A stretch of DNA of 64,000 nucleotides from Streptomyces sp. NRRL F-2664 (GTDB lineage: Bacteria; Actinomycetota; Actinomycetes; Streptomycetales; Streptomycetaceae). Location: NCBI RefSeq assembly GCF_000719345.1, contig NZ_JOFX01000005.1, forward strand, positions 1-64,000. Reading direction: 5' to 3'. Shown one piece after another: positions 42,870 through 51,375 of the stretch (its first letter is position 1; the number at the start of each line of letters is the position of its first letter). The notes below the pieces were generated by a model. It had not been told where the DNA came from. It saw only the letters and a list, made by a program, of their open reading frames with translations, and did no database searches. The position numbers and the translations under genes were made by a program.

Positions 42870-43616
42870 CTAGGGCCAGGAGGGTTCCCGGCGGGGCACC
42901 ACGACCAGCTCGCCGACCACGCTGCCGGCGGGCACGGACAGTGCGTACATGACCGTGTCGGCCACGACGTCCGGGCTCTGGAGCAGCGCCGTGTCGGCGT
43001 CGGGGAACCGGTCCATGATGAACGCGGTCTCCATGCCGCCGGCGATGATCCCCGTGACCCCGATTCCGGTGCAGTCCCGCTGCGCCTCCTTGAAGAGGGT
43101 GTGCGTGAACGCCCGCAGCCCGGACTTGCTCGCCGCATAGGGGCCCGCTTCCGTCCAGGTCCGGTTGGCGGCGGTGGAGAGGATGTTGACAATGTGGCCG
43201 CCGCCCGCGGCCACCATGCGCCGGTAGGTGTGCAGGCACAGGTACATCGGGCCGAGCAGGTTGGTGGTCACCACGTGCCTGACCTCCTCGGCGGTCAGGT
43301 GCTCCACCGGCTTGGACACGTCGACCGCCGCGTTGTTGACCAGGACGTCCACCCGGCCGCCCTCCGCCTCGACCTCCCCGAGGACGGCCCCGACCGCGTC
43401 GGGGTCGCACACGTCCATCTCGACGAAGCGGGCACGGCCGCCCGCCACCACGAGGTCCGCGCAGAGCTCCTGGGCGAGGTCCTTGCGCACGTCGGCGACC
43501 AGGACGGATGCGCCGGCTGCGGCCAGTCGCCGCGCGATGGCCGCGCCCAGCCCCCTGGCCCCGCCGGTGACCAGAGCCTGTTTGCCCGTCAGGTCGACCT
43601 GTACCGCACTGTTCAT
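42870..43616 (-). CDS. Short-chain dehydrogenase/reductase
   Basis: 248 residues, classical SDR. TGGARGLGAAIA (coenzyme), VADVRKD, NNAAV, and the catalytic Ser/Tyr/Lys in NILSTAANRTW and YAASKSG. The acidic residue after beta-2 (ADV) favours NAD. The C-terminus ends VGELVVVPRREPSWP. The ATG is followed by VQVDLTGKQALVTGG. It is the most upstream minus-strand gene next to the heptose block; whether it works with it is unknown. Confidence 0.9.
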   Translation of the reverse strand: MNSAVQVDLTGKQALVTGGARGLGAAIARRLAAAGASVLVADVRKDLAQELCADLVVAGGRARFVEMDVCDPDAVGAVLGEVEAEGGRVDVLVNNAAVDVSKPVEHLTAEEVRHVVTTNLLGPMYLCLHTYRRMVAAGGGHIVNILSTAANRTWTEAGPYAASKSGLRAFTHTLFKEAQRDCTGIGVTGIIAGGMETAFIMDRFPDADTALLQSPDVVADTVMYALSVPAGSVVGELVVVPRREPSWP

Positions 43617-43917
43617 CGTGTCCCTGCCTTCTTCCGGTTGCGGCGCCCGGCGCCGTCCACCCGCGCAAGGAGAGGGGGCCGGGCGCCGTCGCGTCTGGTG
43701 GGACCCACTGTGGGCAGGGACGGGGCGACCGGCGCGCGGGACTAGGCCACCAGGCGGCGCTCGGTCGCCGCTCCGGCCCCTCCGCGCAGGTCACGGCGGT
43801 CGCCCGCTGCCCGCGACGCCCGCCCGCCCGGTCAGCGGTCCGGGGTGGCGGTGGCGCGCTGCGGCGGGTCGGCGCCGCTCCCGCTGCCGACGGGCCGCAG
43901 AGGTTAGAAGATGGATT
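43617..43917. other. Divergent intergenic region before sensor phosphatase gene
   Basis: 301 bp without a supportable gene; very G/C-rich. TTAGAAG (TAGAAG at 43905-43910) lies seven bases before the ATG at 43918 and may be a -10 of a leaderless mRNA. No operator-like dyad was noticed. Confidence 0.35.
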
Positions 43918-46764
43918 ATGAGCGTCTTCCTGGGACACCTGCGGCGTGTGCTGCCCGGCTCGGCCGAGCGCTCCTCGGCCGGCACACCAGGTCCCCGCTC
44001 AGGACACCGGCAGGAGCAGCCGGATCCCGCGCAGGAGTGGGCGGGCGGGGCCCGGCGGCCGCAGCGGCTGTCCTCGCTGCTGAGCGTGCGCAGCATGGCC
44101 GGCGAGGTGTTCCTGCTCCAGCTCGTCGTGGTGGTGCTCCTCGTCGCCGCCGCGGTGGTGGCGCTGGTGGTGCAGGCCCGCAGCGACGCCATGCTGGACG
44201 CGCGGCACCGTACCCTCGCCGCCGCGGGGACGTTCGCCGAGTCCCCCGGCATCGTCGCCGCCCTGCGCAGCCCCCGGCCGAGCGCGCTGCTGCAGCCGAG
44301 CGCCCAGGCGGCCCGGAAGATCGCCGGGGTGGACGGCATCAACGTCTACACCCTCGACGGGCTCACCATCGCCCACAGCGACCCGCGGCAGATCGGCAAG
44401 CGCGTGGTCGGGCCCTTCTCCAGGGCGGCGGCCGGCACGTCCTTCACCGAGACGTTCAAGGGGTCCCTGGGCCAGTCCGTGGTCTCGGCGGTTCCGGTCA
44501 AGGACGCCCAGGGCCGCGTTATCGCCGTCGTGGCCTCCCCGGTCACGGTCGCGAACGTGCAGAGCATGGTGAACCGGCAGCTGCCCGTCGTCATCGGCAC
44601 CGCGGCCCTGGTGCTCGCGCTGTCCGCGGGCGGCACCGCCCTGGTCGGCCGCCGGCTCCTGCGCCGGACCCACGGCCTGGGGCCGGCGGAGATGACCCGG
44701 ATGTACGAGCACCACGACGCGGTCCTGCACGCGGTACGGGAGGGCGTGCTGATCATCGGTGGCGGCGGGCGCCTGCTGCTGGCGAACGACGAGGCGCGGC
44801 GGCTGCTGGAGCTGCCGCCGGACGCCGAGGGCCGCCCCGTCACGGAGCTGGGCCTGGAGGAGGGCGTCGCCGCGTCGATCGCGTCGGGCCGTTCCGCGAC
44901 GGACGAACTGCACCCGGCGGCGGACCGGCTGCTGGCGGTGAACATCCGGCCCACCGCCCCCTTCGGCCAGGCGGGCACGGTGGTCACCCTGCGGGACACC
45001 ACCGAGCTGCGAGCCCTGTCCGGCCGCGCAGAGGTGGCGCACGAGCGGCTGAAACTGCTCTACGACGCGGGGGTCCGCATCGGGACCACCTTGGACGTGG
45101 AGCGCACCGCCCGGGAGCTGGCGGAGGTGGCGGTCCCGCGGTTCGCGGACATCGCCTCGGTGGACCTGCTGGACCCGGTGCTGCACGGCGACGAGCCTCC
45201 CGAGCCGGGCACCGAGATGCGCCGCACGGCCGTCGTGGCGGCGCGGGGCACGCACCCCCTCTACCCCGTCGGCGAACTGATCCGCTTCGTACCGACCAGC
45301 CCCATGGCGATCGGGGTCGCCGGCGAGCAGGCGGTACGGCTGGCGGACCTGCGGGCCACGCGCGACTGGATGGCGCAGGACCCCGTCCGTTCCCGGCGCA
45401 TGCTGGATCAGGGAGTGCACTCCCTGATCGTCGTACCGCTGCGGGCCCGCGGTGTCCTGCTGGGGATGGCGGGCTACTGGCGGGTGGACTCCTCGCCCCC
45501 GTTCGAGGAGGAGGACGTGTCGTTCGCCGAGGAGCTGACCGCCCGGGCGGCTCTGTCGATCGACAACGCCCGTCGCTTCACGCGCGAGCACACCATGGCG
45601 GTCACGCTGCAGCGCAGCCTGCTGCCGCGGGGCGTACCGGACCAGTCCGCGGTCCAGGTGGCCCACCGCTACCTGCCGGCGCAGGCGGGGGTGGGCGGCG
45701 ACTGGTTCGACGTCATCCCGCTGCCCGGCGCCCGGGTGGCCCTCGTGGTCGGCGACGTCGTCGGGCACGGCCTGCACGCCGCGGCCACGATGGGCCGGCT
45801 GCGTACCGCCATGCACAACTTCTCCACGCTCGACCTGCCCGCGGACGAGCTGCTGAGCCACCTGGACGAGCTGGTCGCCCACATCGACACCGACGAGGAC
45901 GCCGGCGAGCCGGAGTGGCAGGGGCTCACCGGCGCCACCTGCCTGTGCGCGGTCTACGACTCCGTCTCCGGACAGGTGACGGCCGCCACCGCAGGCCACC
46001 CGGGCCTCGCCGTCGTCCATCCCGACGGCGCCGTGTCCTTCCCGGAGCTGCCGGTCTCGCCGCCGCTGGGGCTGGGCGCCGGCATGCCCATGGAGACGGC
46101 GGCGCTGACCGTTCCGGAGGGGGCCCAGCTGGTGCTCTTCACCAACGGACTGCTGGAGAGCCGCGACCGCGACGTCGACGCGGGTCTCGCGGCGCTGGGC
46201 GACGCGCTGGCCGGGCCGGCGCGGACTCCGGAGGAGACCTGCGCCGCGGTGATCGGCGCGATGCTGCCCAGCGGGCAGAGGGACGACATCGCGCTGCTGG
46301 TCGCCCGGACGCGCCGCCTGGACCCGGGCCGGATCGCCGAGTGGGACGTGCCGTCGGATCCGGCGGCGGTGTCGCCGGTGCGCAGCGCCTGCGCCCGCCG
46401 GCTGGCGGACTGGGGTCTGGAGGACATCGCCTTCACCACCGAGCTCATCCTCAGCGAGTTGATCACCAATGCCGTCCGCTACGGGTCGCAGCCCATCCGG
46501 GTGCGGCTGCTGCACGACCGCAGCCTGATCTGCGAGGTGTCCGACGGGTCGAGCACCTCCCCGCACCTGCGCCGGGCGGAGGCCACCGACGAGGGAGGCC
46601 GCGGGCTGTTCCTCGTCGCCCAGTTCGCCGAGCGGTGGGGCACCCGCTACACCGCCCGCGGAAAGATCATCTGGAGTGAGCAGGCCCTCCATACCGGCCC
46701 GGCCGGTTCCGGCGAGGACCTGGGGGCGGCGCTGCTCGCCGCCTGGGACGACGAGACGTTCTGA
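43918..46764 (+). CDS. Membrane sensor: Cache-PAS-GAF-SpoIIE phosphatase-HATPase
   Basis: 948 residues. Cytoplasmic N-terminus, helix about 62-85, an extracellular single-Cache domain (about 88-220; DGLTIAHSDPRQIGKRVVGP and VVSAVPVKDAQGRVIAVV, like citrate sensors), second helix about 222-245, PAS (265-370), GAF (385-545), PP2C phosphatase (560-785; VGGDWFDVIPL, GDVVGHG, LVLFTNGLLE, GQRDDIALLVA) and an RsbW-like ATPase domain (805-925; ELILSELITNAVRYG, GRGLFLVAQFAERWG). It likely couples an outside small-molecule signal to an anti-anti-sigma switch. The ATG at 43918 has no clear ribosome site. Confidence 0.92.
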   Translation: MSVFLGHLRRVLPGSAERSSAGTPGPRSGHRQEQPDPAQEWAGGARRPQRLSSLLSVRSMAGEVFLLQLVVVVLLVAAAVVALVVQARSDAMLDARHRTLAAAGTFAESPGIVAALRSPRPSALLQPSAQAARKIAGVDGINVYTLDGLTIAHSDPRQIGKRVVGPFSRAAAGTSFTETFKGSLGQSVVSAVPVKDAQGRVIAVVASPVTVANVQSMVNRQLPVVIGTAALVLALSAGGTALVGRRLLRRTHGLGPAEMTRMYEHHDAVLHAVREGVLIIGGGGRLLLANDEARRLLELPPDAEGRPVTELGLEEGVAASIASGRSATDELHPAADRLLAVNIRPTAPFGQAGTVVTLRDTTELRALSGRAEVAHERLKLLYDAGVRIGTTLDVERTARELAEVAVPRFADIASVDLLDPVLHGDEPPEPGTEMRRTAVVAARGTHPLYPVGELIRFVPTSPMAIGVAGEQAVRLADLRATRDWMAQDPVRSRRMLDQGVHSLIVVPLRARGVLLGMAGYWRVDSSPPFEEEDVSFAEELTARAALSIDNARRFTREHTMAVTLQRSLLPRGVPDQSAVQVAHRYLPAQAGVGGDWFDVIPLPGARVALVVGDVVGHGLHAAATMGRLRTAMHNFSTLDLPADELLSHLDELVAHIDTDEDAGEPEWQGLTGATCLCAVYDSVSGQVTAATAGHPGLAVVHPDGAVSFPELPVSPPLGLGAGMPMETAALTVPEGAQLVLFTNGLLESRDRDVDAGLAALGDALAGPARTPEETCAAVIGAMLPSGQRDDIALLVARTRRLDPGRIAEWDVPSDPAAVSPVRSACARRLADWGLEDIAFTTELILSELITNAVRYGSQPIRVRLLHDRSLICEVSDGSSTSPHLRRAEATDEGGRGLFLVAQFAERWGTRYTARGKIIWSEQALHTGPAGSGEDLGAALLAAWDDETF

Positions 46765-46777
46765 GGCCGGGGGGGGA

Positions 46778-46909
46778 CGCCCCCCGTACGTCGGCCGTGG
46801 GACCGGCCCGGACCGCCCCCGCACGTCGGCCCGGAGCACCGGCCGGAACCGCCCCCGCACGTCGGCCCGGAGCACCGGCGGGGACCGCCCCCGTAGGTCG
46901 GCCGGAGGA
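46778..46909. repeat. 36-bp tandem repeat, about 3.6 copies
   Basis: Units 46778-46813, 46814-46849 and 46850-46885, then a partial unit to about 46909. Units two and three are almost identical; the first is more diverged. Each starts CGCCCCCG and contains ACGTCGGCC. The array begins just after the sensor phosphatase stop and a short G/C hairpin. No spacers, so not a CRISPR. Being a multiple of three, it yields a repeating peptide on paper, but no ribosome site supports translation. Confidence 0.8.
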
Positions 46910-47004
46910 CAGTCCGCGGGCGCGAGCTGTAGGGACTGCGCGGTCGCGGCCGCCGCACGTACGCTGGCCCTGGATCAGTACGCGCCGCCCGTTATGGAGC
47001 CTTT

Positions 47005-48150
47005 GTGCCCGCACCTCGTCTCCGGACAGCCGCCGTCGCCGTCTGCCTCGCCCTCGCCGCGGGGCCGCTCGGCGCCTGCGGGGACAGGCCCCCCGCAGCA
47101 CCCAGGGCCCCCGCGGTGGCCACCTCCGCCGCGGATGCGGGCGGCATGGCGGCCCTGACGGCGGCGGCCCGGAAGGAGGGGGCGCTCAACACCATCGCAC
47201 TGCCGCGGGACTGGGCGGGCTACGGGGCCCTGATCGACGGCTTCGAGAAGAAGTACGGGATCGAGGTCTCGGTGGAGAACCCGGAGGGTTCCAGCCAGGA
47301 CGAGGTGGAGGCGCTCCAGGAGCACCGGCGCGACGGGACCGCCCCCGACGTGGTCGACGTCGGCGGCACCTTCGGGCCGGCCGCGGCCCGGGAGGGGCTG
47401 CTCGCCCCGTACCAGGTGGCTCCGTACGACGACATCCCCGACGAGCAGAAGGACCCGCGGGCGCGCTGGTACAACAACTACGGCGGCTACGTCTCGATCG
47501 GCTGCGACGCCAAGCGCGTGAAGACCTGCCCGTCGACCTTCGCCGACCTGCGCCGGCCCGAGTACAAGGGGCAGGTCGCCCTCAACGGCGACCCCACGCA
47601 GTCCGGCTCGGCCTTCGCCGGGGTCTATGCGGCGGCCCTCGCGAACGGGGGCTCCTTCGACAACATCCAGCCCGGCATCGACTTCTTCGCCGAGCTGAGC
47701 CGGAGCGGCAACTTCATCCCGGTCGAATCCACCCCGGCCACGATCGAGAAGGGGCAGACCCCGATCAGCATCGACTGGGACTTCCTCAACCTCGGGTACG
47801 CCGACGACTTCCGCAGGAAGGGCGCGGACGTGGACTGGCGCACCGCCATCCCCTTCGACGGCAGTTTCGCCCAGTACTACGCGCAGGGCATCAACAAGGA
47901 CGCCCCGCATCCCGCCGCGGCCCGGCTGTGGCAGGAGTACCTCTTCAGCCCGGAGGGCCAGAACCTCCGGCTCATGGCCTACGCTCGCCCCGTGCTGATG
48001 GAGGCCATGGAGGAGAACGGCACGCTCGACAGGGCCGCGGCGGAGAAGCTGCCGACGGTGGAGGGCACGCCGCAGTTCCCGACGGAGGCCCAGCAGGAGA
48101 AGGCGGCCCGGACCGTCGACCGGGGCTGGGCCGGGGCGGTCTCCGTCTGA
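47005..48150 (+). CDS. Extracellular solute-binding lipoprotein (polyamine/iron type)
   Basis: 381 residues. Signal peptide with lipobox (LALAAGPLGAC, lipid Cys near residue 25), then a periplasmic-binding-protein fold: ALNTIALPRDWAGYGALIDGFEKKYGIEV and DVVDVGGTFGPAAAREGLLAPY, typical of the type 2 family for spermidine/putrescine or ferric iron. No permease or ATPase gene is adjacent, so it is an orphan or works with a transporter encoded elsewhere. GTG start with TGGAG ten bases upstream. The 36-bp repeat array lies in its upstream region. Confidence 0.9.
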   Translation: MPAPRLRTAAVAVCLALAAGPLGACGDRPPAAPRAPAVATSAADAGGMAALTAAARKEGALNTIALPRDWAGYGALIDGFEKKYGIEVSVENPEGSSQDEVEALQEHRRDGTAPDVVDVGGTFGPAAAREGLLAPYQVAPYDDIPDEQKDPRARWYNNYGGYVSIGCDAKRVKTCPSTFADLRRPEYKGQVALNGDPTQSGSAFAGVYAAALANGGSFDNIQPGIDFFAELSRSGNFIPVESTPATIEKGQTPISIDWDFLNLGYADDFRRKGADVDWRTAIPFDGSFAQYYAQGINKDAPHPAAARLWQEYLFSPEGQNLRLMAYARPVLMEAMEENGTLDRAAAEKLPTVEGTPQFPTEAQQEKAARTVDRGWAGAVSV

Positions 48151-48178
48151 AGGGCCGCAGGGCGAGGAGTGCCGAGCG

Positions 48179-48808
48179 TTGGCGAGCGAACGACGGACCG
48201 CGGACTTCTGGTTCGACCCCGTCTGCCCGTACACGTGGATCACCTCGCGGTGGCTGGTGGACGTCACCAGGGTGCGGCCGGTGACCGTCCGTTGGCGGGT
48301 GATGAGCCTGTCGGTGCTCAACGAGCACCGGGACGACAGCCCGGAGGGTGAGTGGGAGGAGTACCTGTGGGGGCCGGTGCGGGTCTGCGCCGCGGTGGAG
48401 GAGCGGTTCGGCCGGCAGGCGCTCGGTGACCTTCTCACGGCGATGGGCACCCGTTTTCACCTCCGGGGCGACTGGGGGAACCTGGCGGGTGCCCTGGCCG
48501 ATGCCGGGCTGCCCCGGCGGATGGCGCAGGCTGCCGGCTCGACCGCGTACGACGGGGCGGTGCGGTCCTCGCACGCGCAGGCCGTCGCGCTGGCCGGTGC
48601 GGATGCGGGAACCCCGGTGGTGTCGGTCGTCCGGCCGGACGGCGAACGCGTGGGCTTCTTCGGCCCGGTCGTCTCCCCCGCGCCCACCGGCGAGGCGGCC
48701 GGCCGGCTGTGGGACGGCCTGCTGCTGCTGGCCGGCGTGCCGGGCTTCTACGAGGTCAGGCGCGCGCGGGCCGGTCCGCCCCGCTTCGGGCCGGTGGGCG
48801 CGGTCTGA
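48179..48808 (+). CDS. DsbA-family (mycothiol-dependent nitroreductase-like) protein
   Basis: 209 residues, cytoplasmic. The thioredoxin-like active site is FWFDPVCPYTWITSRWL, as in the Rv2466c group, but only the first Cys of the CxxC is present (CPYT). The cis-Pro region is GTPVVSVVRPDGERVGFFGPVVSPAPTGE. A one-Cys site suits mycothiol-linked chemistry. The start is TTG at 48179 with GAGGAG nine bases upstream; no in-frame ATG or GTG fits. It is 28 bp after the solute-binding protein gene, possibly cotranscribed. Confidence 0.85.
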   Translation: MASERRTADFWFDPVCPYTWITSRWLVDVTRVRPVTVRWRVMSLSVLNEHRDDSPEGEWEEYLWGPVRVCAAVEERFGRQALGDLLTAMGTRFHLRGDWGNLAGALADAGLPRRMAQAAGSTAYDGAVRSSHAQAVALAGADAGTPVVSVVRPDGERVGFFGPVVSPAPTGEAAGRLWDGLLLLAGVPGFYEVRRARAGPPRFGPVGAV

Positions 48809-48919
48809 GACCGCCCGGGCTGCGGGGGGCGCTGCGCGGACCTACGCTGATGCGGTGACCGGCCGTGCCCGGAGGGCATGCGGCGCCACCCGGCGGCGGC
48901 CCGAGGGAGGTGACGCCCG

Positions 48920-49669
48920 ATGTCCGCACCCCGGGCAGCAGCCGTCGCGCACCGCGCGGCTGCGGGAACCGTCTGTCTGATCGTGTTCGCGGGCGCCGGT
49001 ACCGGCGCCGCCCTGGCCGACGACAACGGCATGGCCGACAAGAGCGCGCAGGCCATCGCCGACGCCTCGCGCAAGGCCATGTCCGAGGTCACCTCCATGC
49101 GCATGGTGGCCAAGGTGACCGAGGGGGCCGGCACCACCGGCCTGGACATCCGCTTCGACGAGGCGGGCAGCTGCGTCGGCAGCGTCACACCCCCCGGCGG
49201 CTCCGGCCGGGCCGAGGTCATCAAACGCGGCGACGACGTGTGGATGAAGCTCGACGACGAACTGCTGCGGGCACAGGCCCCGGGCGCCGCGGCCGAGGAC
49301 GCGATCGCGCTCATCGACGGCCGCTACCTCCACGGCACCACGGACAACGCCATGCTGCGCGACTTCGCCCAGTTCTGCGATCTCGACCACTTCAAAAAGG
49401 AGTTCTCCGCGAAGCCGGCGGGCGAGCGGCTTACGAAGGGCCCGACCACCACCGTCGACGGCCGTCCGGCCATCACGGTCACCGGCAAGCGCGGCGGTGA
49501 CACGGGCACCTATGAGGTGTCGACGCAGGACGAGCCCTACCTCCTGCGCATCCAGGGTGCGAAAGCGTCCGGCGAGCGCGTGCAGGCCACCTTCTCCGCC
49601 TTCGACGAGCCCGTCCGGGCCCAGCCCCCGGCCCCCGGCGACACGGTCGACCTGTCCGAACTGCGGTAG
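48920..49669 (+). CDS. Secreted LolA/LppX-like protein
   Basis: 249 residues. Signal peptide 1-34 (ending GAALA), then a fold like LppX/LprG or LolA: an incomplete beta-barrel with SMRMVAKVTEGAGTTGLDIRFDEAGSCVGSV, KRGDDVWMKL and VDGRPAITVTGKRGGDTGTYEV. In mycobacteria such proteins bind lipids; in streptomycetes the role is unknown. There is no lipobox Cys. ATG with GGGAGG nine bases upstream. Confidence 0.82.
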   Translation: MSAPRAAAVAHRAAAGTVCLIVFAGAGTGAALADDNGMADKSAQAIADASRKAMSEVTSMRMVAKVTEGAGTTGLDIRFDEAGSCVGSVTPPGGSGRAEVIKRGDDVWMKLDDELLRAQAPGAAAEDAIALIDGRYLHGTTDNAMLRDFAQFCDLDHFKKEFSAKPAGERLTKGPTTTVDGRPAITVTGKRGGDTGTYEVSTQDEPYLLRIQGAKASGERVQATFSAFDEPVRAQPPAPGDTVDLSELR

Positions 49670-49704
49670 CGCGGCGCCGTCAGCGCCCCACGGGAGGAAA
49701 CACC

Positions 49705-50502
49705 ATGATCACCACTGATTTCGCCGCCGGCGCCCCCTGCTGGATCGACCTGGGCGTTCCCGACGTACCCGCCGCGGCGGCGTTCTACGGCGCCGTACTG
49801 GGCTGGGAGTACGAGTCCATGGGCGAGGGGGAGGAGATGGAGGGCGGGATGTTCCGCAAGGACGGGAAGATCGTCGCCGGGCTCGGGAGGCTCACGGAGG
49901 AGGGGGCCCGTCCGGCCTGGATGATCTACTACAGCGTCCCCGACGCGGATGCCACCACAGAGGCCGTCGAACGCGCCGGCGGCACGGTGCGGGTGGCACC
50001 GAGGGACCTGGACGAGTGGGGGCGCATGGCGCAGTACAGCGACCCGCTGGGGGGCCAGTTCGCCGTCTGGCAGCCGGGCACCAGCAAGGGCGTCGACCTG
50101 GTGGACCAGCCGGGCTCGCTCTCGTGGACGGAGCTGTACACGAGCGACGCCGCGGCATCCAAGGACTTCTACGGCGGGGTCTTCGGCTGGTGGTTCAGCG
50201 ACATGGAGCTGCCGGACGGCGGAGGCACGTACTCCTTGGTCACTCCTGCCGGGCAGCCGGCGGAGCGCATGCACGGCGGCGTGATGGAACTGCCCGCCGA
50301 GCACCTGGCGCTGGCGGACGGGCGGCCGTACTGGCACCCGGTGTTCGCCGTCACCGACTGCGACGCCGCGGTGGCTGCGGTCACCGGGAACGGCGGCAGC
50401 GTGCAGATGGGCCCGGAGGACGCCGAGGGCGTCGGGCGGTTGGCCGTCTGCCTCGACCCGGCGGGCGCCGACTTCGTGGTGCTGGCCCCGTCCGCGGACT
50501 GA
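49705..50502 (+). CDS. Two-domain VOC (glyoxalase-like) protein
   Basis: 265 residues, two VOC repeats: PCWIDLGVPDVPAAAAFYGAVLGWEYE and, at about residue 135, LSWTELYTSDAAASKDFYGGVFGWWFS; each ends with a strand such as PLGGQFAVWQPG and DPAGADFVVLAP. Several actinomycete members of this type are called hydroxylases, but metal ligands and substrate cannot be settled from sequence. ATG with GGGAGGAAAC upstream. It lies 35 bp after the LppX-like gene. Confidence 0.9.
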   Translation: MITTDFAAGAPCWIDLGVPDVPAAAAFYGAVLGWEYESMGEGEEMEGGMFRKDGKIVAGLGRLTEEGARPAWMIYYSVPDADATTEAVERAGGTVRVAPRDLDEWGRMAQYSDPLGGQFAVWQPGTSKGVDLVDQPGSLSWTELYTSDAAASKDFYGGVFGWWFSDMELPDGGGTYSLVTPAGQPAERMHGGVMELPAEHLALADGRPYWHPVFAVTDCDAAVAAVTGNGGSVQMGPEDAEGVGRLAVCLDPAGADFVVLAPSAD

Positions 50503-50559
50503 GCGGGCAGACCCCGGGCCGGGCCCGTCGGACCCGGAGAACCCCCGGGGGCGGGCCCG

Positions 50560-51375
50560 TCAGACCCGGGAGCGGTAGGCACGCATCGCCAAGGGCGCGA
50601 AGACGATCGCGATGCCCGCCGCCCAGACCAGAGACCACAGGATCGGCTCGCCTGCGGGGGTGCCGAGCAGGAGTCCGCGGAAGGCGTCCGACAGCTGGGT
50701 GACGGGATTGACGTTCACCCATGCCTGGAGCCAGCCGGGCATCGTGTCGACCATCACGAACGCGCTGCTCGTGAAGGTGATCGGGAAGATCAGCGTGAAG
50801 GCGAAGACCTGCACCTTCTCCGCGTCCCCGGCCAGCATCCCGATCAGTACGGCCGTCCACGACATGGCCGCGGCGAAGACCAGCAGCAGGAGCAGCCCGC
50901 CGACGAAGCCGGCGGCGCCGCCGGTCACGTCGAAGCCCAGCAGGGTGCCCAGGGCGATCATCAGCAGCATCGCCCAGAGCTGCTTGGCCAGATCGGCCGT
51001 GATGCGCCCGAGAAGCGGCGCCGAGCGGGCGATGGGCAGACTGCGCAGGCGGTCGAAGACTCCCTTGGTGAGGTCGGTGTTCAACGCCATGGCCGTGTAC
51101 ATGCTCATGAAGAGCGTGTTCTGGACGATGATCCCGGCGAGTGCGTACTGCAGGTACGCCTCCGGGGAGCCCGCCATCTGGCCGCCGAAGACGTACGTGA
51201 ACAGGAAGACGAACATGATCGGCGAGATGCTGTAGTCCACGAGCTCCAGCGGATTGTGCTTCACGGAGACCAGGCTTCGCCAGGCGAGCGTCGCGGTCTG
51301 CCGCAGGGCCGCCAGGGGCCGTACGCGGCCGCCGGCGCCGAGGGCGCCGGTCACGGGGGCGGAGGCGGTGGTCAT
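50560..51375 (-). CDS. ABC-2 type exporter permease (DrrB-like)
   Basis: 271 residues, six membrane helices: YSISPIMFVFLFTYVFGG, LQYALAGIIVQNTLF, WAMLLMIALGTLLGF, GLLLLLVFAAAMSWTAVL, FTLIFPITFTSSAFV and LWSLVWAAGIAIVFAPLAM. The loop NTDLTKGVFDRLRSLPIARSA is the typical coupling segment of DrrB/ABC-2 permeases. Its ATG overlaps the stop of the ATPase gene (ATGA), so the two make one exporter, of the daunorubicin-resistance type. Confidence 0.93.
   Translation of the reverse strand: MTTASAPVTGALGAGGRVRPLAALRQTATLAWRSLVSVKHNPLELVDYSISPIMFVFLFTYVFGGQMAGSPEAYLQYALAGIIVQNTLFMSMYTAMALNTDLTKGVFDRLRSLPIARSAPLLGRITADLAKQLWAMLLMIALGTLLGFDVTGGAAGFVGGLLLLLVFAAAMSWTAVLIGMLAGDAEKVQVFAFTLIFPITFTSSAFVMVDTMPGWLQAWVNVNPVTQLSDAFRGLLLGTPAGEPILWSLVWAAGIAIVFAPLAMRAYRSRV

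Noticed and set aside
46778..46909. Possible CRISPR array (36-bp repeat units)
   Set aside because: The units follow directly on each other without spacers, and no cas gene is present; it is a tandem repeat.
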